NCBI GenBank assembly: GCA_035712365.1
Contig: DASTAW010000054.1
Span: 25,429 to 89,428, forward strand
DNA length: 64,000 nucleotides
Origin: Terriglobia bacterium
Lineage (GTDB): Bacteria > Acidobacteriota > Terriglobia > UBA7540
Direction of reading: 5' to 3'
Of the stretch, positions 9,505-18,222 are shown in pieces. Made by a program: the position numbers and the translations under genes. The stretch's first letter is position 1, and each line of letters starts with the position of its first letter. The notes beneath the pieces were generated by a model. That model was given only the letters and a program-made list of their open reading frames with translations. It was not told the origin of the DNA and made no database searches.

Positions 9505-10635
9505 ATGTCCACGTCGATACCGCCGCTGAGTGATTTGCTCCGCCTCATGGTGGATTCTGGAGGGTCGGACCTGCACATCACCACCAACACGCCGCCGCGG
9601 ATTCGCGTGCATGGCGAACTGAAGCCGTGCGAAGACCTGCCAGCGCTGGGCCCCGCCGACAGCAAGCAGCTCTGTTACAGCATTCTGACGGACGCCCAGA
9701 AGCACCGGTTTGAGGAAAGCCTGGAGCTCGATTTTTCCTTCGGCATCAAGAATGTTGCGCGGTTCAGGGGCAACCTGTTTCACCAGCGCGGCGCCGTGGC
9801 TGGCGTGTTCCGCGTGATTCCTTTTGAGATCAAGACATTCGAGCAGCTTGGACTGCCCGCAATCCTGCGCAAATTGTGCGAAAAACCGCGCGGGCTGGTC
9901 CTGGTGACCGGGCCGACGGGAAGCGGGAAATCCACCACCCTGGCAACGATGCTGGATCTGATCAATTCCACCCGCCATGAGCACATGATTACCATTGAGG
10001 ACCCGATTGAGTTCATACATCCCCACAAGAAGTGCCTGGTGAACCAGCGCGAGGTGAATTCGGACACGCATTCTTTTGCGAATTCCCTGCGCGCGGCGCT
10101 GCGCGAAGACCCGGACGTGGTGCTCATTGGCGAACTGCGCGACCTGGAAACCATCGAGTCCGCTCTGCGGATTGCTGAGACGGGCCACCTGACTTTCGGC
10201 ACCTTGCACACGAATTCGGCCGCTTCCACAATTAACCGCATCATTGATGTTTTCCCGGCGCACCAGCAGGCGCAGATTCGCGCACAACTTTCCATGGTGA
10301 TGGAGGGCATCGTCTGCCAGTCACTGCTGCCGCGCAGTGATGGGAAAGGGCGTGTGATGGCGATGGAAATCCTGGTTCCAAACGCCGCCATCCGCAATCT
10401 GGTTCGTGAAGACAAGATTCACCAGATTTATTCCACCATGCAGACCGGCCAGGAGCGCTATGGCATGCAAACGTTTAATCAGTCGCTTTACACGCTTTAC
10501 CAGCAAAAGCTGATTGACCTGGAAACAGCCCTGGGCCGGTCAAGCAATAAGGAAGAGCTGCAGGACATGATCAACCGCGGAGCATCAGCCGGGCCGGCCC
10601 GCAGCCTTGTGCAGGGCTCGCCCGTGCGTAGATAG
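9505..10635 (+). CDS. pilT: Type IV pilus retraction ATPase PilT
   Basis: A 376-residue hexameric ATPase that drives pilus retraction and twitching. Walker A GPTGSGKST lies near residue 135, followed by the family's Asp and His boxes (GELRDLETIE, LTFGTLHTNS). The AIRNLVRE motif near residue 293, required for retraction, distinguishes PilT from PilB. It begins 50 bases after pilB and is followed 71 bases later by pilC. Confidence 0.95.
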   Translation: MSTSIPPLSDLLRLMVDSGGSDLHITTNTPPRIRVHGELKPCEDLPALGPADSKQLCYSILTDAQKHRFEESLELDFSFGIKNVARFRGNLFHQRGAVAGVFRVIPFEIKTFEQLGLPAILRKLCEKPRGLVLVTGPTGSGKSTTLATMLDLINSTRHEHMITIEDPIEFIHPHKKCLVNQREVNSDTHSFANSLRAALREDPDVVLIGELRDLETIESALRIAETGHLTFGTLHTNSAASTINRIIDVFPAHQQAQIRAQLSMVMEGIVCQSLLPRSDGKGRVMAMEILVPNAAIRNLVREDKIHQIYSTMQTGQERYGMQTFNQSLYTLYQQKLIDLETALGRSSNKEELQDMINRGASAGPARSLVQGSPVRR

Positions 10636-10706
10636 CGCTGGGCAGGCTGGCCTGGCCGCAGGGCATCAAGGGGAACAAGGCGCGCCCCGAACGGAGGTAG
10701 CGGGCA

Positions 10707-11918
10707 ATGTCCCAATTCGAGTTTCGAGGAACGTCGCGAACCGGAGAAACCATCACAGGAATCCGCTCCGCGCCCAGCCGCGCGGCACTGGATTCTGCCT
10801 TGCGGCGCGAATCGATTACCCCTCTCAAGATTGTAGAGAAAGGGCGCGAAATCGCCATTCCCAAGTTCAAGTGGGGCGAAAAAGTTAAAGCCAAGGAGCT
10901 GGCCGTGTTCACCCGCCAGTTTTCCGTGATGATCGACGCCGGGCTCCCGCTGGTGCAGTGTCTCGAAATTCTTTCCTCGCAGCAGGAGAACAAGGCCTTC
11001 GCTCGGATGCTGGCCGGTGTCCGCGGGTCGCTGGAAGCGGGATCTTCGCTGGCCAACGCCTTGCGGCAGCATCCCAAGGGCTTTGATGATCTTTACACCA
11101 ACATGGTGGAAGCCGGTGAGAGCGGCGGCATCCTAGACACAATCCTGCAACGCCTGTCCACGTATATCGAGAAGGCTGTCAAGCTGAAGCGGTCCGTGCA
11201 GTCGGCCATGATCTATCCTGTGGCCGTTGTGGTGATTGCCGCCGGTGTCGTTGCATTACTACTGTGGAAGGTGGTGCCCATCTTCACCACCCTTTTTGCG
11301 GGCTTAGGTGTCGCCCTGCCGCTTCCCACCCGGATCGTAATCGCTCTAAGCCATTTTGTGGCGAGCTTTGGTCCCATTCTCCTCGGCCTGCTTGTTCTCG
11401 TCGGGCTGGGTATCCGGTGGTATTACCGCACGCCTTCGGGGCGGATGGTAATTGATGCTCTCATTCTGAAAATTCCTGTGCTGGGCCCGGTGATGCGCAA
11501 AATTGCCGTGGCGAGGTTCTCGCGAACGCTCGGGACGCTGATTACCAGCGGCGTCCCCATGCTCGAGTCGATGGACATTACGGCCCGAACTTCGGGAAAT
11601 GCCGTGGTGGAAAAGGCGATCGCGCAGGTCCGCAGAGCCATCGAGGGAGGTCAGACCATCGTCGATCCGCTCCGCGAGACCGGCGTCTTTCCTAACATGG
11701 TGGTCCAGATGATTGGCGTAGGCGAGCAAACCGGCTCACTGGACGCCATGCTTCAGAAAGTGGCCGATTTCTATGAGGACGAGGTGGACGCTGCGGTGGG
11801 CGACCTTCTGACCGCCCTCGAACCCATCATCATTCTCCTCCTGGGAGTGGTTGTGGGAGGGGTGGTGATTTCCATGTATATGCCATTGTTCTCACTCATC
11901 GGCAAGCTGGCGGGGTAA
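10707..11918 (+). CDS. pilC: Type IV pilus inner-membrane platform protein PilC
   Basis: A 403-residue PilC/GspF protein. Two repeated cytoplasmic GspF domains (about 65-190 and 270-390) are separated and followed by hydrophobic helices near 165-195, 215-235 and 370-400. PilC is the platform that couples PilB/PilT ATP hydrolysis to pilin addition and removal. The motif ARTLGTLITSGVPML typical of the second GspF domain is present as SRTLGTLITSGVPML. The start has a GGAGG-like site (cggaggtagcggg). It closes the pilBTC run; pilMNOPQ are not in the window. Confidence 0.94.
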   Translation: MSQFEFRGTSRTGETITGIRSAPSRAALDSALRRESITPLKIVEKGREIAIPKFKWGEKVKAKELAVFTRQFSVMIDAGLPLVQCLEILSSQQENKAFARMLAGVRGSLEAGSSLANALRQHPKGFDDLYTNMVEAGESGGILDTILQRLSTYIEKAVKLKRSVQSAMIYPVAVVVIAAGVVALLLWKVVPIFTTLFAGLGVALPLPTRIVIALSHFVASFGPILLGLLVLVGLGIRWYYRTPSGRMVIDALILKIPVLGPVMRKIAVARFSRTLGTLITSGVPMLESMDITARTSGNAVVEKAIAQVRRAIEGGQTIVDPLRETGVFPNMVVQMIGVGEQTGSLDAMLQKVADFYEDEVDAAVGDLLTALEPIIILLLGVVVGGVVISMYMPLFSLIGKLAG

Positions 11919-12075
11919 CTCTCCAATGCGGGCATCTCCGCTATGATGAGCATTGACGAAGCAAGCGGATCTTTTTGGAGGGGTAAACGAACATACGCAG
12001 ATTGAGCGTCTATGCGGCAAGAGTTGTGGTCTGGTAAGAGCTCAATCCCTATAATGCGCTTTTCACCTGCTAAGT

Positions 12076-12207
12076 ATGAAATTCACAGGTGAATTCCATA
12101 GCTGGCTTTCCTGGGTCATAAAGATTTGCGCTATCATCACTCTTTTCTTTGTCATCGCCTATGCCATCGAACGTTTTCGCCAAGACCAGAAGCTTCCATT
12201 CAATTGA
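12076..12207 (+). CDS. Possible small single-pass membrane protein (43 residues)
   Basis: A short open frame in the 0.5 kb gap after pilC. It starts with ATG and encodes a short polar head, one hydrophobic stretch (about residues 16-30, IKICAIITLFFVIAY) and a basic tail ending RFRQDQKLPFN. No strong ribosome site is visible and I do not recognise a family. The composition suits a small membrane protein but could arise by chance. Confidence 0.35.
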   Translation: MKFTGEFHSWLSWVIKICAIITLFFVIAYAIERFRQDQKLPFN

Positions 12208-12427
12208 CGATCCGGGCGGGTGTGTCATTTTTTGGTACAGTGTGAGCCTGTCTTCCTGAGTTATGCTGGATCAGATTTACTACTCTGATGATACAGTTAA
12301 GCTCCGTGATTTAAACAGTTTATTTTGATTTTATAACGCTTTACTTGAAAATACGGAGCCCCGTTGCCGATGAGACGTGGGTCGTTTCGCCACGACCTTA
12401 ATCCGCAGGCGTCTGAATGCCGCTAGA

Positions 12428-14275
12428 ATGTTTGCAATGACAGATCGTGCGCTCCAGGGAACCACCACGAACAACCAGGCTTCCGCTCATCTTCGGCGGA
12501 CAACGTCATGGATTTCGGAATGCTGGGTCTTGCTCAGCCTGATTCTACTGGCCGTCTTCCTCGTCTACAGCAACACGCTGCGGTTTGACTTTGTTTACGA
12601 CGATCGCGGCCAGATTCTGGCCAACGTGCAGGTCCACGCCTGGCGCTACGCTCCTCATTTTTTTCTTGAAAGGGTCTGGAGCTTTGCTTATCCGGGACTT
12701 CAGGGCAACTACTACCGCCCCATGTTTCTGCTGTTCCTGCTTCTCAACTACAAGATCTTCGGCCCCTTCGCGGCCGGCTGGCACCTGGTGAGCGTCATCG
12801 CGCATGCAGGGGTTACGTACTTGGTCTACGTGCTGGCACGGCGGCTGACGGGCGATCAGCCCACAGCCCTGATTGCCGCCCTGATCTTTGGAATTGATCC
12901 GGTGCACATTGAATCGGTGGCCTGGATTTCAGGCGTTACCGATCCGCTGCTTGCTCTGTTCCTGCTGCCGGCATTTCTCTGCTATCTCAACGCGCGAGAA
13001 GGGATGGCGCATCGCCGATCCTGGCTGGTGATCTCGCTGGCGCTCTATAGCCTTGCCATGCTGTCCAAGGAAACGGCGTTGATTCTGCCGATTATCATTT
13101 TTGCGTATGAATGGCTCTGGCGCCGACCCGTTGGACATAACTGGTTCCGGTCAGCTTTCGCGCGTGCACGGACTGCCGCTGTTCGAATCGTGCCTTTCGT
13201 GTTGCTCACGTTTGTGTATCTTGTCGTTCGCTGGCAGGTACTCGAGGGGTTAGGGCACATGATGGTTCCGCTCAGTGTCTCAACCATCATCTATACCTGG
13301 CCGCACCTGATGCTGTTTTACTTGCGTCACCTTGTCTGGCCGTTCGGCCTGAGCGTCTTTTACAACGTGCCCTACGTCGAGACGCCTGCTCTCGTGCCTT
13401 TTGTCCTGCCACTGGCCGGGCTTGTGGCCGTAGGATTCCTGGTCTCGATTGCGGTACGCAGGCTGGGCAGGACCTCGCCGCCAGACGGCCGCCTGGCAGT
13501 CTTCTGCTGCGCGTGGATTCTGATTCCGTTTATTCCCTTGCTGGACCTTTCGGTATTGCCGGTTGGTGAAATCGCGCATGACCGCTATCTTTACCTGCCG
13601 TCAATCGGTCTTTCCATTCTGCTGGCCATGGCCCTGCGGCGCATTCGCATTGGAAAGCTGAAGATGTTCGGGTTTCCTGCACTTCAAATCGCTGCCGTAC
13701 TGCTGCTGGCGCTCGTGCTTGGGACGGCAACGGCCATCGAGGACCGCTACTGGGCGAATGATATGACTCTTTATGCCCGCGGGGTCGAGCGCACCCCGCA
13801 AAACAAGCTTGCCAGGACCAATCTGGGCAACGCCATGGGCGAGCAGGGACGCTACACCCAGGCGCTTGCTCTCTACCGGGAAGTGCTGGCACGCGATCCG
13901 CAGTTCTGGCTGGCGATTTATAACACCGCGTATACGTATTACCGGATGGGTAAGCTGCCGGAAGCTGAGGAATTTTTCAAGCGGGCAATCGCAGTGAACG
14001 GCGTTGACAGCGACGAGTATTTTTACCTGGGGCTTACATGGTTGAAGCTCGGCGATGTTGACAACGCCGAAAAGGCGGTGCGGCATGCACTCAAGCTGCA
14101 GCCGGGCGGACTGGCCTACCACTTCGCGATGGGAATGATTCTGAAGCTGAAGGGCGACATTCCCGGCGCGTTGACCGAATTCAACGAGGAGCTGAAGAAT
14201 TTTCCGGGTGAAACGGGCGCGGAACAGCAGGTCGAGGCGATCAGAACCATCCGGGGCCAAGCTGATAAGAATTAG
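12428..14275 (+). CDS. TMTC-like multi-pass membrane protein with C-terminal TPRs (putative pilin O-glycosyltransferase)
   Basis: About 615 residues: many hydrophobic helices over the first 430 residues, then four or five TPR-like repeats (LARTNLGNAMGEQGRYTQAL and following). The first extracytoplasmic loop carries FVYDDRGQIL and then NYYRPM, the pattern seen in GT-C proteins of the PMT/TMTC (DUF1736) kind, where the acidic pair is catalytic. Such enzymes transfer sugar from a lipid carrier to exported proteins. It lies between pilC and the pilin gene, and a paralogue lies just after the pilin, so pilin modification is a fair inference. ATG at 12428 is my choice; a GTG at 12377 or ATG at 12437 are alternatives. 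Confidence 0.75.
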   Translation: MFAMTDRALQGTTTNNQASAHLRRTTSWISECWVLLSLILLAVFLVYSNTLRFDFVYDDRGQILANVQVHAWRYAPHFFLERVWSFAYPGLQGNYYRPMFLLFLLLNYKIFGPFAAGWHLVSVIAHAGVTYLVYVLARRLTGDQPTALIAALIFGIDPVHIESVAWISGVTDPLLALFLLPAFLCYLNAREGMAHRRSWLVISLALYSLAMLSKETALILPIIIFAYEWLWRRPVGHNWFRSAFARARTAAVRIVPFVLLTFVYLVVRWQVLEGLGHMMVPLSVSTIIYTWPHLMLFYLRHLVWPFGLSVFYNVPYVETPALVPFVLPLAGLVAVGFLVSIAVRRLGRTSPPDGRLAVFCCAWILIPFIPLLDLSVLPVGEIAHDRYLYLPSIGLSILLAMALRRIRIGKLKMFGFPALQIAAVLLLALVLGTATAIEDRYWANDMTLYARGVERTPQNKLARTNLGNAMGEQGRYTQALALYREVLARDPQFWLAIYNTAYTYYRMGKLPEAEEFFKRAIAVNGVDSDEYFYLGLTWLKLGDVDNAEKAVRHALKLQPGGLAYHFAMGMILKLKGDIPGALTEFNEELKNFPGETGAEQQVEAIRTIRGQADKN

Positions 14276-14477
14276 CGCGGGTAAGCCGATGCCGTAGGAT
14301 CGCGGTGCTGTAAGTTGCTGACGCAAAATCTCTTTTCATGGAATCCAGAGCTTCCACCGGGCGATGATTGAGGCGGCCAGCGAAGGTTTTTTGTCCCCGG
14401 GATTCGACAGAAACGGTAGCGGGCCGGTTTCTGCCAGTTCCGTATCAGAGCACGCCAGTCGGTGGTATTATTACACC

Positions 14478-14508
14478 TTGAATTTTCATGGGCCGAGGGG
14501 GTTATAAA
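14478..14508 (+). promoter_or_regulatory. Candidate promoter for the pilin gene
   Basis: TTGAAT at 14478-14483 and TATAAA at 14503-14508 with a 19-base spacer, giving a leader of about 90 bases before the pilin ATG. The rest of the 328-base gap holds no open frame I would support. I looked for a sigma-54 box (GG-N10-GC) and found none with correct spacing. Spacing here is longer than ideal, so this is tentative. Confidence 0.3.
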
Positions 14509-14603
14509 GGATTGGTTAGCTTCAGCCGATGTGGAACCTGAGATGGACGAGGCAGTCGGCCTTGCCAGATCGGACGATTCAGGTAGGTTTAAAGGAGGAA
14601 TGA

Positions 14604-15110
14604 ATGGGGACAGATTCCAAAGGGTTTTCACTGATTGAACTGCTGATCGTCGTAGCGATCATCCTGATTATCGCTGCGATCGCGATCCCGAACCTGCTGC
14701 GCTCGAGGATTGCTGCCAACCAGGCGTCGGCGGTTGGATCGTTGAGAACTTACAGTACGGCCGAAGTCACCTATGCTTCGACTTATACCAGCGGCTACAG
14801 CGCAACTCTGGGTGACCTGGGCCCGCCGGCGGCAGGCAGCATGCCCACATCCACGGCTGCCGCGCTCGTGGACAGTGTGCTTTCGGGAGGCTCGGCAACG
14901 GCCATGGGAGCAGTGAAGAGCGGCTACAGCTTTACCTATTCGCCGGGACCGGTTGTTGGCGGACGGATTGACACCTATGAATTTTGGGCAGATCCGGTGA
15001 CACGCGGAACCACCGGCCAAAATTCTTATTACACGGACCAGTCCGGCGTCATTCGCCAGAACTCGAACAACACTCAGGCAAGTTCGGCGGATTCGCCCCT
15101 CGCGAACTGA
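14604..15110 (+). CDS. pilA: Type IV major pilin-like protein
   Basis: A 168-residue prepilin. The leader MGTDSKG ends in glycine and is followed by FSLIELLIVVAIILIIAAIA, the class III methylation and polymerisation helix with Glu at position +5, so PilD-type cleavage after Gly7 is expected. The rest is rich in serine, threonine and small residues, as in acidobacterial and delta-proteobacterial pilins. A near-perfect AAAGGAGG site precedes ATG. Position between two TMTC-like membrane proteins and downstream of pilBTC supports a major pilin role. Confidence 0.9.
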   Translation: MGTDSKGFSLIELLIVVAIILIIAAIAIPNLLRSRIAANQASAVGSLRTYSTAEVTYASTYTSGYSATLGDLGPPAAGSMPTSTAAALVDSVLSGGSATAMGAVKSGYSFTYSPGPVVGGRIDTYEFWADPVTRGTTGQNSYYTDQSGVIRQNSNNTQASSADSPLAN

Positions 15111-15153
15111 TCTGCAGTCGCGTCGGGATTGGGTGTAACTCCGGCAACTCCGC

Positions 15154-15187
15154 GGGGGGACCTTGGGGGTTCCCCCATTTTCTTCTT
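15154..15187 (+). terminator. Rho-independent terminator after the pilin gene
   Basis: GGGGGGACC and GGTTCCCCC form a GC-rich hairpin with one bulged base, followed by ATTTTCTTCTT. It lies 44 bases after the pilin stop, so the abundant pilin message probably ends here before the next gene. Confidence 0.65.
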
Positions 15188-15208
15188 GTGATCTTCCATC
15201 CTGTGTTG

Positions 15209-17314
15209 ATGCCTCGAACAGCCAGTTCCTCAGAACAGGACCATGAAATCAGAGGGCGCGGTGTTTATCGTGTGTTTCGAGTGATTCGGACCAGAAGGGG
15301 GAGGACTTCGTTTGGCAGGAAGGACGGTCCGGAATCTCCCGCCACGGCCGTGTGTGCCGGAAGCAGGCGTGAAACCGGGGAATTCGACGCCTTCCTGATC
15401 GCAGCGCTCATTCTCTGTGCGGCGCTTCCTTACCTCAATACCCTGCTCAACGGGTTTGTCTATGACGACAACCGGCAGGTGCTCGACAATCCTTACCTGA
15501 AGAATTTCCATTTCCTTCCGCAGATGTTTGGCACCACGGTTTGGTCGTTTGTGGGCACGCAGGGCGTCTCCAACTACTATCGCCCCATGATGACCTTCGG
15601 GTATGCGGTGTGCTACCACCTGTTTGGTCCCCTGGCCTACGGCTTCCACCTGGTGAATGTCTTGCTGCACGCAGGTGTCGTCCTGCTCGTATTTTTGGTG
15701 GCAAGCAGACTGTTTAAGGACAGGGCGATTGCGTTTGTGGCCGCCTGTCTCTTTGCTGTTCACCCCATCCACACTGAAGCCGTTGCCTGGGTGGCGGCGG
15801 TCACCAGCCTTGAAGTCACGTTTTTCTTCCTGCTGACTTTCTGGCTGTTTCTCAGTATGGCGCGCCCGAACGGCGAGATTTCCCCGTGGATGAAGCTGGC
15901 TGCAGTAGTGAGTTTTGCGCTGACGATTTTTTCCAAGGAACAGGCCCTGGTTTTTCCCCTGCTGGCCATGATCTATGAGCATTTCTTTCGCGATGACCGC
16001 GCTCAAACCAGCTTTTGGCAGAAGGCGCGCCGGTATGGGGAGTTCTGGCTGATGGATGTGGCGTACGTGCTGTTCAGGGTAGAGCACCTGGGAGCCTTCG
16101 CGCCACAGGTCCAATTATCGCGCCTGGGCTGGCGCCCCAGCGTTCTGTCGGCGCTGGCGCTGGTGGGACAGTATCTCGAAAAAATTCTGTGGCCGGTCCA
16201 ACTCTGCGCCTACTACGTCTTCCATAAGAGAACCTCAGTGTTCGATGCGGGGGTGCTGGCAGGCATCGCAGCGCTCGCTGCCTGCCTGATGATTTTTGTC
16301 CTGCTGTTCCGGCGAAATCGGGCAGCCTCGTTTGGATTTGTCTGGTTCTTTTTGACTTTGGCTCCGGTGCTCGACATCCGTTATCTGGCAGGGAACGTTT
16401 TCGCGGAACGATATCTCTACCTGCCGTCGGTGGGTTTCTGCTGGCTGACGGGATGGGCCGGTGTAAAGCTGTGGAAGTCGCTGTCCGCGCGGCGCCGCGC
16501 CTGGAGATATGCCCTGCTGGCAACCTCCTGCGCGATAGGTCTGCTGATGGCGATTCGGGTGGTCGCTCGCAACCGCGACTGGCGCAGTGACGAGGCACTT
16601 TACAGCCAGACGCTGAAGGTCTCGCCCAGAGCCACCAACATCCGCGAAAACCTGGGCGTGGTGGCGTGGAATCACGGGAGGATTGACGAGGCAGAAAAGG
16701 AATGGAGCATCGCGCTGAAGCTGAATCCTGACTCTCCGATCACACTCACTAATCTTGGCCTGGTTTCTGCCAAGAGAAAACAGTACGGGCAGGCGGAGCA
16801 TTATTTCCGCGAAGCGATGCTGCGCAAGCCGGAGTATACCGATCCGCACCTCAATCTCGGCAGCATGATGATGGACCTGGGCCGGTTTGAGGGGGCAGAA
16901 CGGCAGCTACGGGCCGCGGCCGCGCTTTCACCCCTGGTTCCAGATTGCCATAATGAGCTCGGGAAGTTGTATCTTAAAGAAGGGCGCCTCGCCGAAGCGG
17001 AGGGACAGTTTTTGCAATCGGTGCGGGCGGCGCCGAACTTTGAAGGCTATGACGGCCTTGGCGACGCTGATCTGCAGCAGGAGGATCTGAAGCGGGCCGC
17101 GCGAGCATTTGCGGCGGCAGCGGAGATCAACCCGTATGATAGCCGCGCTCATTTCGGACTGGCGCGGATCGCATCCCTTGAGGGTCACCGGAAAGTGGCG
17201 CTGGCGGAATATGCGCGAGGGTTTGAAACGGACCCAAACAATCCCGAGGCAAAAATCGCCGCCGAAGTTTTAAGGGCAAATGGAAATTATGAACCAGAAA
17301 ATTCAGAACCATAG
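15209..17314 (+). CDS. Second TMTC-like multi-pass membrane protein with TPRs
   Basis: About 701 residues, a paralogue of the protein encoded before the pilin. After a basic N-terminal stretch come many hydrophobic helices, with FVYDDNRQVLDNP and NYYRPMMTFGY in the first large loop, again the PMT/TMTC acidic pair, then at least six TPRs from about residue 470 to the end. A role in transferring sugars to exported protein, perhaps the pilin, is inferred. The open frame extends upstream into the pilin gene, but that part does not look coding; ATG at 15209, after the pilin terminator, is the earliest sensible start. A later start remains possible. Confidence 0.72.
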   Translation: MPRTASSSEQDHEIRGRGVYRVFRVIRTRRGRTSFGRKDGPESPATAVCAGSRRETGEFDAFLIAALILCAALPYLNTLLNGFVYDDNRQVLDNPYLKNFHFLPQMFGTTVWSFVGTQGVSNYYRPMMTFGYAVCYHLFGPLAYGFHLVNVLLHAGVVLLVFLVASRLFKDRAIAFVAACLFAVHPIHTEAVAWVAAVTSLEVTFFFLLTFWLFLSMARPNGEISPWMKLAAVVSFALTIFSKEQALVFPLLAMIYEHFFRDDRAQTSFWQKARRYGEFWLMDVAYVLFRVEHLGAFAPQVQLSRLGWRPSVLSALALVGQYLEKILWPVQLCAYYVFHKRTSVFDAGVLAGIAALAACLMIFVLLFRRNRAASFGFVWFFLTLAPVLDIRYLAGNVFAERYLYLPSVGFCWLTGWAGVKLWKSLSARRRAWRYALLATSCAIGLLMAIRVVARNRDWRSDEALYSQTLKVSPRATNIRENLGVVAWNHGRIDEAEKEWSIALKLNPDSPITLTNLGLVSAKRKQYGQAEHYFREAMLRKPEYTDPHLNLGSMMMDLGRFEGAERQLRAAAALSPLVPDCHNELGKLYLKEGRLAEAEGQFLQSVRAAPNFEGYDGLGDADLQQEDLKRAARAFAAAAEINPYDSRAHFGLARIASLEGHRKVALAEYARGFETDPNNPEAKIAAEVLRANGNYEPENSEP

Positions 17315-18002
17315 CCTGCGGGGCGGGTTCCAGTTCCTGGCGGGTGTGTGCGCGGCTTTTATAGCGATGACATTACTCCCTTGTTGCCTGGCGGGCCAAG
17401 TCTCGGACGCCAGCCTGCCGCTCGATAAATTCATCACCGAGGTGCAGACCAGCTATCGTGAAGTGGAGGCCATCCGGGCCGACTTCACTCAGACCTATGA
17501 CACGGGCGGCGCCGCCCGGGTGGAATCCGGGACGGTGGTTTTTGCGCGCGGCGGCCGCATGCGATGGGATTATCGCGAGCCGGAGAAGAAGGTCTTTCTC
17601 TCCAATAAAAAGGAGGTCCTGCTCTACTTGCCCGCCGAGGGCCAGCTTAACCGCTCGTCGGTTAAGCAGAGCGAGGACTTTCGCGTTCCGTTTCGCCTGC
17701 TGCTTTCCCGGCTCGACCTGAGGAAGGTGTTCTCCAGGTTTGAAGACGCCGACAACCAGTTTCAGCACCCACCCGGAGACCGAGTGATCATCGGGTATCC
17801 TAAGAATGCGGATAAGATGGGTTACAAACACGTTGTCATGGAATTTGATCCGCAGATGGACATTCGACGGCTCGAAATTGTCTACACCAACAGCACCGAG
17901 ATGAAATTCAGCTTCAGCCACATTGACCGGAATCCCACGCTGACGGCTGCCATGTTCGAGCTGACCCCACCGGCGGGAACCCAAATCATCAACCACGAGT
18001 GA
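17280..18002 (+). CDS. LolA-like outer-membrane lipoprotein carrier
   Basis: A 240-residue exported protein with a hydrophobic signal (about 18-40, ending near CCLAG) and a LolA/LppC-type domain: FTQTYDTGGAARVESGTVVFARGG, RMRWDYREPEKKVF and the later FSHIDRNP block. LolA ferries lipoproteins across the periplasm from LolCDE to the outer membrane. The first codons overlap the preceding TPR gene by 35 bases; ATG at 17289 is an alternative start. Gram-negative envelope is implied. Confidence 0.85.
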   Translation: MEIMNQKIQNHSLRGGFQFLAGVCAAFIAMTLLPCCLAGQVSDASLPLDKFITEVQTSYREVEAIRADFTQTYDTGGAARVESGTVVFARGGRMRWDYREPEKKVFLSNKKEVLLYLPAEGQLNRSSVKQSEDFRVPFRLLLSRLDLRKVFSRFEDADNQFQHPPGDRVIIGYPKNADKMGYKHVVMEFDPQMDIRRLEIVYTNSTEMKFSFSHIDRNPTLTAAMFELTPPAGTQIINHE

Positions 18003-18073
18003 TCCGTCGCGGCATCGAGGCGCTCGTATTGAGCCCTTCGACTTTATCCATGAGTGTATTGGAATCCGCGACT

Positions 18074-18205
18074 TAATGAGGATTGTATAATCGAGTGACG
18101 GACTTCCGTACCGCCGGTCCCGCCAGGCGGGACCGGCCCTGAAAAGTGCCGCCGGGACGGCGGCGCTACAAACGAGCTTGTCACCATATTTTGCAATCCT
18201 CAGTA
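18074..18205. mobile_element. MITE-like element, copy 1
   Basis: A 128-base non-coding element flanked by TA on both sides. Its ends are inverted repeats of about 24 bases (outer part TGAGGATTG, inner part GTGAC at the left; the reverse complement at the right). The interior contains two GC-rich hairpins, one around GGTCCCGCC/GGCGGGACC and one around GCCGCCGGGACGGCGGC. A second copy lies at 51294-51426 with its interior in the opposite orientation. TA duplication is typical of IS630/Tc1-mariner transposition; no transposase is present. Confidence 0.75.
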
Positions 18206-18222
18206 AGGAGGCGGGCGGAACG

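Noticed and set aside
14520..14570. GG...GC pair upstream of the pilin as a sigma-54 promoter
   Set aside because: The spacing between GG and GC is 11, not 10, and the flanking bases do not fit TGGCAC-N5-TTGC.
14984..15208. Upstream extension of the second TMTC-like gene into the pilin gene
   Set aside because: This part overlaps the pilin coding sequence in another frame and crosses the pilin terminator; it has no family resemblance.
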